64,000 bases of DNA from Apostichopus japonicus (lineage: Eukaryota; Echinodermata; Holothuroidea; Aspidochirotida; Stichopodidae), in contig NC_092579.1 in the NCBI RefSeq assembly GCF_037975245.1, positions 13,934,678 through 13,998,677 of the forward strand, in the 5' to 3' direction. The position numbers and the translations under genes were made by a program. Each line of letters opens with the position of its first letter. Within the stretch, counting starts at the first letter, position 1. Below, piece by piece: positions 33,690 through 45,100 of the stretch. The notes under the pieces were generated by a model that saw only the letters and a list, made by a program, of their open reading frames with translations, searched no databases and had not been told where the DNA came from.

Positions 33690-36564
33690 GAAAAACAACT
33701 GGACTTGGATACCTCATGTTTGTGTTTTATTTAAGGCCCTGTTCCCAGTGACCAGAATGCCATAGCATTAATATGTTAACATATCACCATAATTACTATA
33801 GGACTAAATATACAACAATGACAAAATTTTGCTAGCTCAACAATTTTATCAGAGTTGGACTATAGTCTGGAACAATTTACGTGTATTAGGTTGACAAATC
33901 TAATTTGTCATGTTAACTAGTATTTCAAGAATTCTAAAGCTAGAATGGTTGTATAGGGATCACCACCAAGTAGAATTGGTAGTTCATAGGAACTGAAATC
34001 CTGTGGATCACTGGTTTGAACCTTGTTCTAGCCTTAAACTTCTTTACTCTTCCATTTTCTTTTATTTAAATTATTTCAGAGGTTTCTGCCATTGGATTAT
34101 ATGTACCACAAGATCTAAACTCCTTTTTAAATCCGTTCTTTTCTGCTTTCGAGGTTGTATCAGAAGAAGGAAGTGTTTGATGTTTGGTTACACACTAAAC
34201 AGGATACAGTGGTCTCTGACTGTGATTTCTCCCCCACCCCCCTCCCCTTCCTCTAATCTAAAAGAAAAGAAGAAGAAAGAACAAGAACTAGGGTGTTTTC
34301 TCAGCTTACACAATAGGGAAGGCAGTGCAGTTTTGGATTTGGACTCGTGTTCCTATCTCCACCATGCCCTGTAACGAAATGGTTATATGGGGATCATCAC
34401 TAAAGGGATGGTAAGGTTAATCGGTGGAGAATGTGAGGTGCTGAGGTCACTAATTTCAAATTTTGTTTATCAATTCCCACTCATTGTACCATTGTGGATT
34501 TATTCACAGCGTCTACTCAAAAGTATTAAAATGTGGCCAAGTTTCTGTTTCAAGTATTTATACTCAACCTTTGTTCTTATGGGATGTATTTGCAAATCTG
34601 CAAGTTTTCAGTAAATTGTCGCATTAAATTGGTAACCCTTGTAAACCAAAGCAAATTGATAGCAACAGCTCACATTGTATTGGTTGAAATCAATTGCATG
34701 TCATCATATTGGGAGTTAGTTATCTTGCGAAAGTATAAATATTTAACCTGTATAAATGGCTGTAAAAACCCTTAAAAAAAGGGAAACATAATTTTATTTT
34801 TAATTAACGCATGTTTGTAATTTTCATCTTTCAGTAGTTATGTGTAGAATTAAGTATTGGTTATTAACTGAATATCAATGACCTGTTACTTAAAAAAAGT
34901 CATCCATGTTTCGCTACCTCCATACGTATACATTTAACAGGGTGATAAAAAAACAAAACAAGTTTAACAGAAATTTATTGTAGTCAAGATGAAAATGGGT
35001 TTCCATTTGTCCAGGGAAGTAAAATAAATTTCCTTATTCCCTCCCGTCTCCTCTCCTTCTTTCACACCCTTTCCCTCCCCCTCATCAAAAACACTAGGCA
35101 AATGGAGAGGTCTGCTGGCCGGACAGGGTGGAAAGCGAGGATAATAGAGGCTATAATATTCCAAGCATTGATCTTAACCATTTGACATTATTGAAATTCA
35201 TACTGAATACCCCCCATGAAACCCCCACCCCAGCAAATCACTCGAATAAGGAAGTTTTGATCATTAAGGTCCTGCAGTTGATAGTACTTTCTGGACCTGG
35301 GGCTAGTCATAACTGCTAACGTGAAAATTGGCTTGCTCAACGGGAATTTCCCTATAGCCTTCAAATGACGTCACTATTACCCAGGGTCGCTGCCCACACA
35401 AATTTGTTTGTATATATTTCTGTGTCGTTGCCCAACTGCAACTTAAGGTGCCATAGTCCTATTAGAGTTTATATCCATCCGCCTCAGAAAAAGTGCCAAA
35501 AAGCAGCAGGAGAACACCTTTTTTGACCTGTTATCAATCAGGATCGTTTTTTTTTTGTGGCTTGCATGTTGAAGAGCATGAATGGAAAGTACATGTGGTG
35601 CAAAAATTGTATCAATTGAGGCAATTTTAGAAATCTTTAGGCCTCACAGGAGCAGCGTACGAAAATTGTTTACTACTGAGTGAAGAGGTTTGTTTACAAA
35701 TGACGAAGACTTCAGGCTCTGATAGCAAAAAAATCTGTATGGTCACGATACGGAAAATTGGTGGTGCCATGAAAGGTCTTTATCGACCACATTACTTTTG
35801 TGATTTAGTGTGTAAGTCAATGGGACTTTTAATGAGCGTATGCTACCTCAATGTGTAGAGTTTGTGTTCGAAGTTACCAGTTCTCTACCACAGGTGCACT
35901 TTGGACAACAGTTCGCGTTCACCTGTACTGTATGATCTGAAGTGAAAATTGGAACAACTTGTGACTTTGACAGTACTGTGATGTTGAATGTGTGCGCTCG
36001 TGCCACTTTACTTGGTACCTATCTTCCCTGCTTGTTACTGTTCCGTTTCTTGCACTGGGACGAAAGTCTAGGCAATTTCTAGGATATAACCTATACAGTA
36101 ATACGTATAGGATTGTCATGAATTAGTAACAGTTATATGCAAAGGCTAGGATAGGCCTAGTAAATTGTATGGTGTTTTGTTTTGTATTGCAATAGACCTT
36201 ACGCAATGCCAGTGTTTGCGGCTTAGGCATCACCTTGCCCAGCTGATACCAGTTCAACTGAAGTACGCCTCGCTAGTGCGAATTAGAAGGTCTTGGCCTA
36301 TGTTAAAACTTTTTCCATCCATAGGCCTAATATGTAGGCTAAGCAGTGTAGTCTGTATAGTAGTTGTCTCTTTGCCTGGACTATAAATAAACAATATCAA
36401 GTTAAACATTGTAAAAATTTGTACCTTGTTTCTCAATAAGGCAGTCCCCGTATAGCTTGAATGAATATCACAGGATTGACAGGATCATGAGTTAATTTTG
36501 ATGGTAATATCTTTGCCTTTTTTTGTTTATCATTTTAATCCTTTCTTTATTTGTATTTTGGCAG
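33690..36564. other. Intergenic region between TSC2 and HAGH
   Basis: It should contain the HAGH promoter and leader exon, but I could not identify either. Loosely similar segments near 33950-34010 and 34380-34440 (GTTNTATNGGGATCA-type starts) suggest a decayed dispersed repeat. Open frames here are short and lack recognisable domains. Confidence 0.6.
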
Positions 36565-36758
36565 TTAAATCTCTCCAAAAAGTTGGCTTACCTCTCACCT
36601 GGTCAGCTCATAGAAATTGCCATTCTTCAACTTTGTTCATCAATCAACCAGACATGAAGATAACGATTCTCTCAGCTTTGGAGGATAACTACATGTACCT
36701 CATTACTGATGAGAAAACAAAAGAAGCAGCCATCGTGGATCCAGTTAACCCAGATAAG
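36565..36758 (+). CDS. HAGH: HAGH exon with cytosolic start Met
   Basis: The acceptor GGCAG/TT lies at 36564. The frame is open through about 29 residues before ATG 36654, which begins [20 protein letters not shown], close to human [20 protein letters not shown]. In human HAGH, initiation at the equivalent Met yields the cytosolic enzyme and an upstream start yields the mitochondrial one. The same arrangement is likely here, because the segment before Met is basic and Ser-rich (SLQKVG...[10 protein letters not shown]) and lacks acidic residues until just before the Met. The upstream exon could not be placed between 33.7 and 36.5 kb. Confidence 0.9.
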
Positions 36759-39700
36759 GTCACATCATCTTTCAAGTACACTCAACTGTCCACTCAACTG
36801 TCCACAAAATATCTAACAATGTCCATTCATACTCTCTATTCAGCCATTTTGATCAGGAACCTCATATCATGGAACAGCCAGCCATTCGAAGAAAAGACTG
36901 GTGGCTGATGTTTATTGCTTAGTAAAATTGCTGGAATTCTTCTGAATCTTTTGGCAAAACCACATCTTCGTAGCAATATAGTGAAGATGTAACAACTTTT
37001 GTGAAATTTTGTAAATGCATCTGGCAACAACAGAATGGATGGTATCATTGTAGTACTTCAGTGGAAAATGTCTTTTCTAATTATTTATTACCAGAGGAAA
37101 AGAATATTTCCACAAAAAAACAAAAAAATACATTTGATGAGATTCTAAGTACAACTTGAACAGCAAAGTAAACATTCCAAATGTGTCAGGTTTCAAGAAT
37201 AAATTAACAAAGAATATTAAAATTTAAATTTTTATCTCCAGAATTTACTTCTGCAAAAAATTACAGTTGTTTGTCAATCAAAAGTGGTGCATATTCTATT
37301 CCTCGAAATATTTTAGGTAATTTAAAAGTCTGTTTTGTATAAAAAATCTTATTTTGCGTAAATAATTGCAGTAATATAGCTGTCCAGGTAGTTATCTATT
37401 GTCACTGAGGAAGTGGTGTGCAAGTATATAGGATGTTATCAGAACATAATTTGTTTAAGTTTTATCTATGGAATTATTCCTTCTAGGTTGTGGAAGCAGT
37501 ATCCAAAGAAGGAGTCAATTTGAAATCTGTCATTACAACTCATCATCACTGGTATGTTCAATTTAATTTGCTTTCTCAAATATGTCACTGTATTAGTTCA
37601 TGGGTTGTCAGGGATAGAGAATTGTTTACATTTTGCACAAACATCTTTCACTTTGTTAAATTTTGTTCAACGTGAGATGTGCAGAACATATTTCATAGAC
37701 TTGGTACATATGTATGGGGAATCAAACATATTTTATTATCTGGTTGTAAATTTTCCATGGGCATAAGTTCTTTTTATTTGTGACAGGCAACAAGTTGATG
37801 TTAAATTTCATATATGAAGCTCAAGATTTAAGGGGGGAAAAAAAATCAAATTTGTTTTTTTGGCAGGGATCATGCTGGAGGTAATGAAGAATTAGTGAAA
37901 AAGGTCAAAGGTCTTTCCGTGTACGGAGGTGACGACAGAATTGGAGCCTTGACAAACAAAGTCAAGCAGGACGACGAGTTTAAGGTAAGAGGAGACAGTA
38001 CTAGACAGTGTTGACGTGTTGACAGTGTTGACGTGTTGACAGTGTTGACCATACTTAAATTTAGTGTTGTGTTTGAAATATAGTGAGATAACCCTGCATA
38101 TATATCCCCAAGATCAGCATAGGCTATCAGTAGTGTTCAGGGATCTTTTTAATTGCCTCCAAACTTCAGCATTCCCAATAAACACTGCTGAAAACTTACC
38201 GACCAGTAGCATCCTAAATTGTTACATGACAAGTCCTCTCTAACACAGGAACTGATCTTAATTTTGTTTATCATTTACAGATTGGGAGTTTGAACGTCCG
38301 TTGTTTGTTTACACCCTGCCATACATCGGGTCACATCTGTTACTTTGTGACTGGTGAGAGTGGTGAAGAACCTTCTGTATTCACTGGTAAGAGGTCTAAT
38401 CATGAATGTCTCATACACACGGTCTCCACCGTCATGAAAAACATGGAAAGGTCACTGTCGAGGACTTAAACCAGTAACCTACTGTTTAACAAGTCCACTG
38501 CATTTCTGTTCTTTTTTGGAGTGGTATAGAGTTTTCTGAGATTGGGTGATCTGGTGATAACACTTGTATAGTCTGTTTACTTCCATTTCGTTTGTGATCT
38601 TACATTTCCACAGGTGATACACTGTTCTTATCTGGTTGTGGTAAATTCTTTGAAGGCACCCCAGAACAGATGCACAGTGCTCTGATAGAGAAGCTAGGAA
38701 GCCTTCCTGAAGATACAGTGAGTTTATGGTATTATTACCAGCTTGTATGACCAGGGGGTGGATATGAGTGAGGTCTATTTTTTTGGGGGGGGGAGGGTGG
38801 TTGGTCAGGTGGAGTGGTTGGAAAATACAGTTGTCTGATGTCAAGTCTTCAAGTAGTTTATGATTTTTCATGTTTATAATCATTTGTTTGTTATAAAGGC
38901 AAACACAGTACAATATAGCATTGGACTAACACTTCTATGCAATTAAGATGGTAACCATACAAACATAGTGCAATAGGGTTTTATGCACACAAGATTTCCA
39001 TAATCCCATATCTTAGACTAAGCTTAAATGGTGCATATTATGCACATAATCTTGCTTTCATTAGCTACATAGCCAAATGGAAGCAACTAGACTTAAGTAT
39101 AAGTAAGTATATTAAAATTCATGACATTCCAGCATAACTCCTTTTGCTCCCTTTTTTAATCTTTCACAGAAAGTTTACTGTGGACATGAATACACTGTTA
39201 ATAACTTGAAATATGCACTTTATGTAGAGCCAAAAAACCCTGATATACAGCAGAGAATGAAATGGGCACAGGTAGGTAAACTGATTATTGTCTTGTAACA
39301 ATTTGGAATGTTATCTCATGCCACGATACCTCTTCAAGTCTCTTAGACAAACCCTGGAGAGTTCACCCATAATTCAATGCATCCTGAGATGGTTTACTCT
39401 GTTCTACTTAAGCTCTAATATAAAGAATAGTGAAGTTACTAGCTCGGTTTAAAATCAATTGTTAGACCATGCGGTGTTTTTAGATTTTGAACTTTCACTT
39501 GTTATTGGTCATATGCTACACTTTATTCATTAATATTTTAGTGGCTTTCTATAGATTTTCCTTTTTTTCTTATCAGGATTTAAGAGCTAAAAGTGTGCCA
39601 ACTGTGCCTGGAACAATTGGAGAGGAGAAGAAATATAACCCATTCATGAGGGTCAGGTACGATTGTAGCTTATAACATTTTCATTGCATCAATTCTCAAT

Positions 39701-40335
39701 GTAAGTTGCTGACATAAGTGCTTATATATGCTGTTGTACGTAAGGTACTCATTTATGCTATTGTAAGGCTGTTGTATGTAAGGTACTTATGTATGCTATT
39801 GTACAACTATAGCATGTAAGTTCTTATGTATGCCATTGTAGGGCTATTGCACACAAGGTACTTATGTATGCTATTGTAGGGCTGTTGTAAGGTACTTATG
39901 TATGCTATTGTACAGCAATAGCATGTAAGTGCTTATGTATGCTATTGATGGACTATTGCACGTAAAGGTGCTTATGTATGCTATGGTAGGGCTATTGTAC
40001 GTAAGGCACTTTTGTATGCTATTGTAGAATTGTCAATTAATAGCAAAATGAGCTCCCCTCAATTTGATTTCGGGTGATATAGTATCTTAGAGCCTCCCCC
40101 CTACAATACAAAAATGTTGAAAAATATTGAACTGCAGGTATTGAAATGATGTTAGCTTTTATTTAAAAACTTTCAAAATAATTTGTTTCTGTGAACTGTT
40201 CCAGCTAAGTTAATGATTTGTATTTTAATTTTTTATAGTGTGGATGCTGTGAAACAACACACAAAAAAGACCGACCCAGTAGATGTTATGGGAGCTCTAC
40301 GGAAGGACAAGGACTCCTTCAGACCTAAATTTTAG
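36565..40335 (+). CDS. HAGH: Hydroxyacylglutathione hydrolase (glyoxalase II), 8 exons
   Basis: Glyoxalase II hydrolyses S-D-lactoylglutathione to D-lactate and glutathione, the second step of methylglyoxal detoxification. Exons: 36565-36758, 37487-37551, 37867-37984, 38281-38386, 38614-38717, 39170-39271, 39577-39656, 40239-40335. From ATG 36654 they give 258 residues, against 260 for the human cytosolic form. The binuclear metal ligands are present: His54, His56, Asp58 and His59 in TTHHHWDHAGG, His110 in TPCHTSGH, Asp133 in FTGDTLF and His172 in YCGHEYT. The first exon opens upstream of this Met ([13 protein letters not shown]...), entering in phase 1, so a mitochondrial leader is probably encoded by an unidentified upstream exon. 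Confidence 0.96.
37995..38050. repeat. GTGTTGAC minisatellite in a HAGH intron
   Basis: Copies of AGTGTTGACGTGTTGAC start about 15 bases after the donor at 37984. The array is short and has no further structure. Confidence 0.85.
39715..40030. repeat. About 41 bp tandem array in the last HAGH intron
   Basis: About eight imperfect copies of GTACTTATGTATGCTATTGT plus AGGGCTATTGCACGTAAG fill much of the intron before the terminal exon. Unit length varies. Confidence 0.88.
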
Positions 40336-40848
40336 AGACTCACAGACTGATATTACTGCCTACCTAGCAGATTCCATTTCCCAAGCAGATTGTGGTGGTC
40401 GAAAGATTCCTTTTGAGAGATTTATTCTCATCTTGTAATTTGTACCCATGTCACAAAACTCAAAGGATGACAAGCCTTTACCACTATGTAGGACAAGAAA
40501 CAATGTGAAGCTCTTGACATGCGGCATCCATATTTCAGGATATCATTCAATGATTACAACTTTTCTAGCAGTTTTGAAATTATCATGAAATGGTGAGAAT
40601 GCTAAGTTTCTGCTAAGGTTGGGTTACTGGTATACTTCTTTGGTTTGTATATATTCTTTTAGCCTGTTGTAACCATGTGTTAAAGTCACACCAAATTCTG
40701 GTACTTTTTCCACAGAAGATAATTTGATATTATATGATTATATTTGATTTTAAAGGGTGTATGCAATCTGTAAATCAATATTTTAATTGAATTTTTTTTT
40801 TGAGAGGTCAATCATGATAGTTTTAGAAAGGTATGGTTTTGGACTGAA

Positions 40849-40854
40849 AATAAA
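40849..40854 (+). terminator. Candidate HAGH polyadenylation signal
   Basis: AATAAA lies in GAAAATAAAATAAAA, 514 bases after the HAGH stop. Several further AATAAA words follow at 41050-41145. The convergent HMG-box gene ends at 41851, so both 3' UTRs fall in this 1.5 kb. Confidence 0.35.
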
Positions 40855-41850
40855 ATAAAATTAAGAATTAGAAACAATTAAATAATGTCAAAAGATCAGA
40901 GGGTCCCTGGGAAGAATGGAATCCTGGCCAATAATACATACAGTTTATCATAAGTTACAGTATGAAATATATGCTCATTATGGAAGCATGTATTGGCTGT
41001 ACAACTTCAAGTATTCATACAAATGTACTTGCTCAGATTTAAAGAGATTTTAAGAAATAAATAAAATGAGTAATTTATTCAGTTTATAGGAACTGAACAA
41101 TAATTTTATGCCAATGTTGATGGTGTCTTCCATTTAATAAAAAAAATGTAAGCAAATACATCTACACGATAAAACAAATTAACATAGTTTTTTTATTGTG
41201 CACTTTTTCATTGTTTGTGTATTTATTCTCATTTTTACTTATAAATTACAAATGTCACATATTACAGTATGCAGTAAACAAAAATAAATAACAAATAATT
41301 ACAAACACCAAAGTTTAAATCAGAGTTAGTATAATAGTTCTGAGAACTTTCACATTTATCCTAGATAACCCCTAAAATACAATAAAACATTACACAGAAG
41401 CATAAACTGATCTGATTTACAGACTGAGGAAATTAAATTTATTTCAACCCGACCCCCTCCATGTGGTACATTTCCCCCACCCCCTCTCCTTTACCTACTA
41501 TTGCTACTACTGACTTATTTCCTACACTGCTAAATATAGCAATATTAGTAAAACTGAATTTACAGATTGTTTGCTGGTTCTCCCTGGAACAAACCAGGGA
41601 CTTTGCATAATGCTAATTTCCTTGTACGACAAGATTAAATGCGTTAAGGAACGCAAACCTGGTTACCTTTTTTTATATTTTTAAAGGTAACTAGAAAAGG
41701 TTGCCTGATAAAAAAAGTTATGCTACCTCATCTCACCAAAGAACCTTTAAAGGATCAGCCCTGACAGTAGAGCAGATTTCATTGTATTACATTAACATAC
41801 CAAAGATCAGAAAATTAAGATACCACAATTCACACAATCAACAATCCTTG

Positions 41851-42150
41851 CTAATCTCCATCGAAAGAGTAGGGATCAACTTCTACCGCTCCTTCAACTT
41901 TTGGCTGCTTCAAAAGTGACACGACAGATGGCTTTGAAGCGGGCAGTGTCACGGGATCCTTGAGAAACTTCTTTGTCACGTCTGACGGAGGACCTGTGCC
42001 ATTAACAATGGTAGTTTTCACCATTGCTCCAACATTAGGGATGTTAGCCTTTGATACGGACTTGGCACTCCCGATCATGAGGTCCTTGGAATACTGTCGC
42101 ACCTCTTCCACGTACTTTGCCTTCTCTTTTTCATAAGCCACGTAATATCT
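41851..42150 (-). CDS. Terminal exon of the HMG-box gene
   Basis: This exon starts RYYVAYEKEKAKYVEEV, the closing part of HMG helix 3 (family pattern YxxxYEKEK), then continues with a C-terminal tail rich in Ser, Val, Pro and Lys ending in DPYSFDGD before the stop. The acceptor on the minus strand is CCACAG at 42151-42156. The tail has no motif I recognise. Confidence 0.88.
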   Translation of the reverse strand, partial: RYYVAYEKEKAKYVEEVRQYSKDLMIGSAKSVSKANIPNVGAMVKTTIVNGTGPPSDVTKKFLKDPVTLPASKPSVVSLLKQPKVEGAVEVDPYSFDGD

Positions 42151-45100
42151 CTGTGGATGGATATCAATATTAGCAAATGAATGTCACGAAAGTTATGTGC
42201 ATATACAATGCTAACTACAACAGGAGGGGACCTGACAGCCTATCATTCTTTACGTATACTCAAAGACAAAGGGAAATTGAACGTGGAATGAAAACATATA
42301 TTCAAAGCAAAATAATGAGCAAAACACTGATCAAATTCTCCTCCACACTGATATAAATTACAATTGTTAAGACTACCTGTTCTTAAAGTTAACATTTTCA
42401 TGTTAAAAGAAATCAAGAAAATCTCAACTTTTTGGATTATTTGGTTACCTTAGAAATGCACATGCTCTAATAGGTTTTGCATGAACTTGATAATTGTGAT
42501 AACAATTTACTGCTTTGCAATCAAACTAATAGGAGATAACTTACACCATTAATGATTCACTTATCATCATTTCTTTGTGTGAATTAAAAAAAAAAATCCA
42601 ATTGTCCATCTGAGTTTGATCCAAAGACAACCATTTCAAATTCATTAGCAAAACCGTGCTAAGTATCGAGAAACTACTAAACAGTTCAAACTCTACAAGC
42701 TCTTTGAAATACAGCTACCATTTTAGTGAAAATCATAAAAGTGACCAAGAACCATTGTGTATTAAAGAGGTACATATGTAGCCCCAGAGATTCTGTACCA
42801 CCCAAAGCCTGCACCTGCAGTCACAAGTCTCTGAAGTCGTCAATTCAGTAACATCCTTGAAAAATGCAAGTGCCTTAGAATTAGTCTCAGTACTTGCTAA
42901 AAGTCAGTGCAGCTATTAGTTTCCTAATTCTAAATAAAAATGCAAAGTCAGCAAAAAGGACTTGATCAAGTCATATAAAGCAATAGTTTATTCGGGCCCG
43001 GGGGCTTAGCGGTTAGGTCCAATTCATGACTCAGTAATACTCAGCATTCATGGTTCATATAATTCACACAGTAATTCTCACAAAAAACAAGATACTTGAG
43101 GAATAAATCCTCTCTGTTGAATCCCTAGGTAAAAGATGATTGGTGTGTTTAGAAGAATCGATAACGTTGTATACTTTTTTTTTCCTTTTGATATCACATG
43201 ACCAGATCTGGAACATTGCCATGGAATATCTGCATATATTTGGAATCAAGAATAGGCTAATAAAGCAGGCTATTTGGTGAAACACCAACACTGTGTTGTC
43301 TATGGTTGCAAAAGAATCATAATGTGGAATAATGCCTGGTTGCTATGGTAAATTGCCTCAGAGCCTTCAAGTCATCTGTCGCCCCCCCTCTCCTCCCCCC
43401 CCCCCTTATAAAAAAGTAAAGAAACATAAGTCAACTTAATGAGCTATTCAGAATGATTACAAATTTGCTATTCAATTGCACATTCCAGATATTTTAACTG
43501 TGAACTTTCAGACTTCATTTTAAGCCTTAACATTTATCTCATTTTTAGAAAGAATACTTGCATATTAAATGACGATACAGGAGCTTATTAATATATAATT
43601 ATAACAAACATGGTTGACAGTTCCCTAAATCAAAGTGCAGCTTGTTGTGTTTTATGACTGTTATTATACAATTCTGTTTCACTTCCAATAATATAGTCAT
43701 TCAGCTAATCTAACGTCCAGGGTAAAGTCCTTTCAATAGCATTCTTCCCTACGAACAATGGTGCAATAAACGCAGCTGGTAATTGACAGCGTAGAATAAA
43801 TAAATAAATAAAGTAATATCAGCTTTTGATACCTTGGCGACAAGCCAACAAACATACATTTGACTGCTAATTATATTCGGTAGGCAACCTGAAGACTAAA
43901 GTTACAACACGACCAGCTACTTAAATTAAAAGAAGTAAAGCACTTGTACATGCAGGAGGAGGGCAGAGCTACAATGGTTAGTGTTAATCAAAAAGGGTTG
44001 TTGACATTAATTTACAAAACAGAAGAGCAAGTTTGTTTACAGAACAATTGTTAGTGGTAATGATTGTTTTATTTTTCATGTTCTTGTGAGACAAATTTGG
44101 ATATCAATTTGCTGAGAGCTATAAAATACATCACTGGAGGTCAAACACTTCAAACGACATGCAGCAGGGATAATATACAGTAACACTCTAAACATAATGA
44201 TGGTTAAGTGCACGCGCTAGGAGTTTGTGACGGGCAAAATATTAGCAGCGCCAAGGAGCAGTGGGAAGGGGAAGCGCGAAACAGGCAGAGGAGGGTTGAA
44301 AAGGAATGATCAAAAAACGTTACTTTGACATATACAGTAATTTCATGCCACAAACTCAAGGACAATCTTATTCTTTCCTTTTGAGACTTTCCCGTCCCGT
44401 CCATCCCTGCCCTCCAAACACACACAAACACACAGTAACGTACTAATATAACGTTGGGAGTGGCTTTGGCTCTTCTTGTTCCAGACTCGAGTTGCAATTC
44501 ATGTCTTAGAACAAGATTTAAAAAGAAATAGATGATTCCAATCGGGCTTCACTTAGCATCAAGAAAGACACTGGATGACAGATATATCGTATACTGTACA
44601 TATATCTGCATGGTCAAACACACTATGCCAACACAATCTGTGTATTATTATGCTAGAAAACGTTCCATCAAAGGTGAAGAATCAAATGTGCAGAACCTCA
44701 ATATTTGAAAGGGTTTATTTTTTTTGTCATAAAATATGACAACTCCCTTATTATTTCCCAAGAGAGTCCTGATCTTCATAGAGATTATTTTGCACCCTTC
44801 TGTCTGACAATCAGGTAACTGTACTGTGCACACTACACTGGGAGTCAAACAATGGCTATGTACTATATTTTACCCAAGCTTAAAGCAGCAATTTGCGTTT
44901 GCTCGCCGTTTTCTACTTTTTTGACATGTCCATCGAGTTTTTTATATATATCAATCACAAAACAGCAAACTAAGATATTAGCCAAGTTTTTCCCTGCCAA
45001 CAACGTTAATCATAGAAAAGGATGCAAAATGCTGCTTTAAAGCACAGAGATTCCTGATATTTATAGAGATTATCTTGCACCCTTCTCAAACATAAAGAGC

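Noticed and set aside
36165-36386. Candidate HAGH first exon
   Set aside because: No in-frame ATG leading to a phase-1 donor could be found in this open stretch, and its composition does not look like a presequence.
44204-44497. 97-codon minus-strand frame
   Set aside because: No recognisable domain and no fitting splice phase with the HMG gene; treated as chance.
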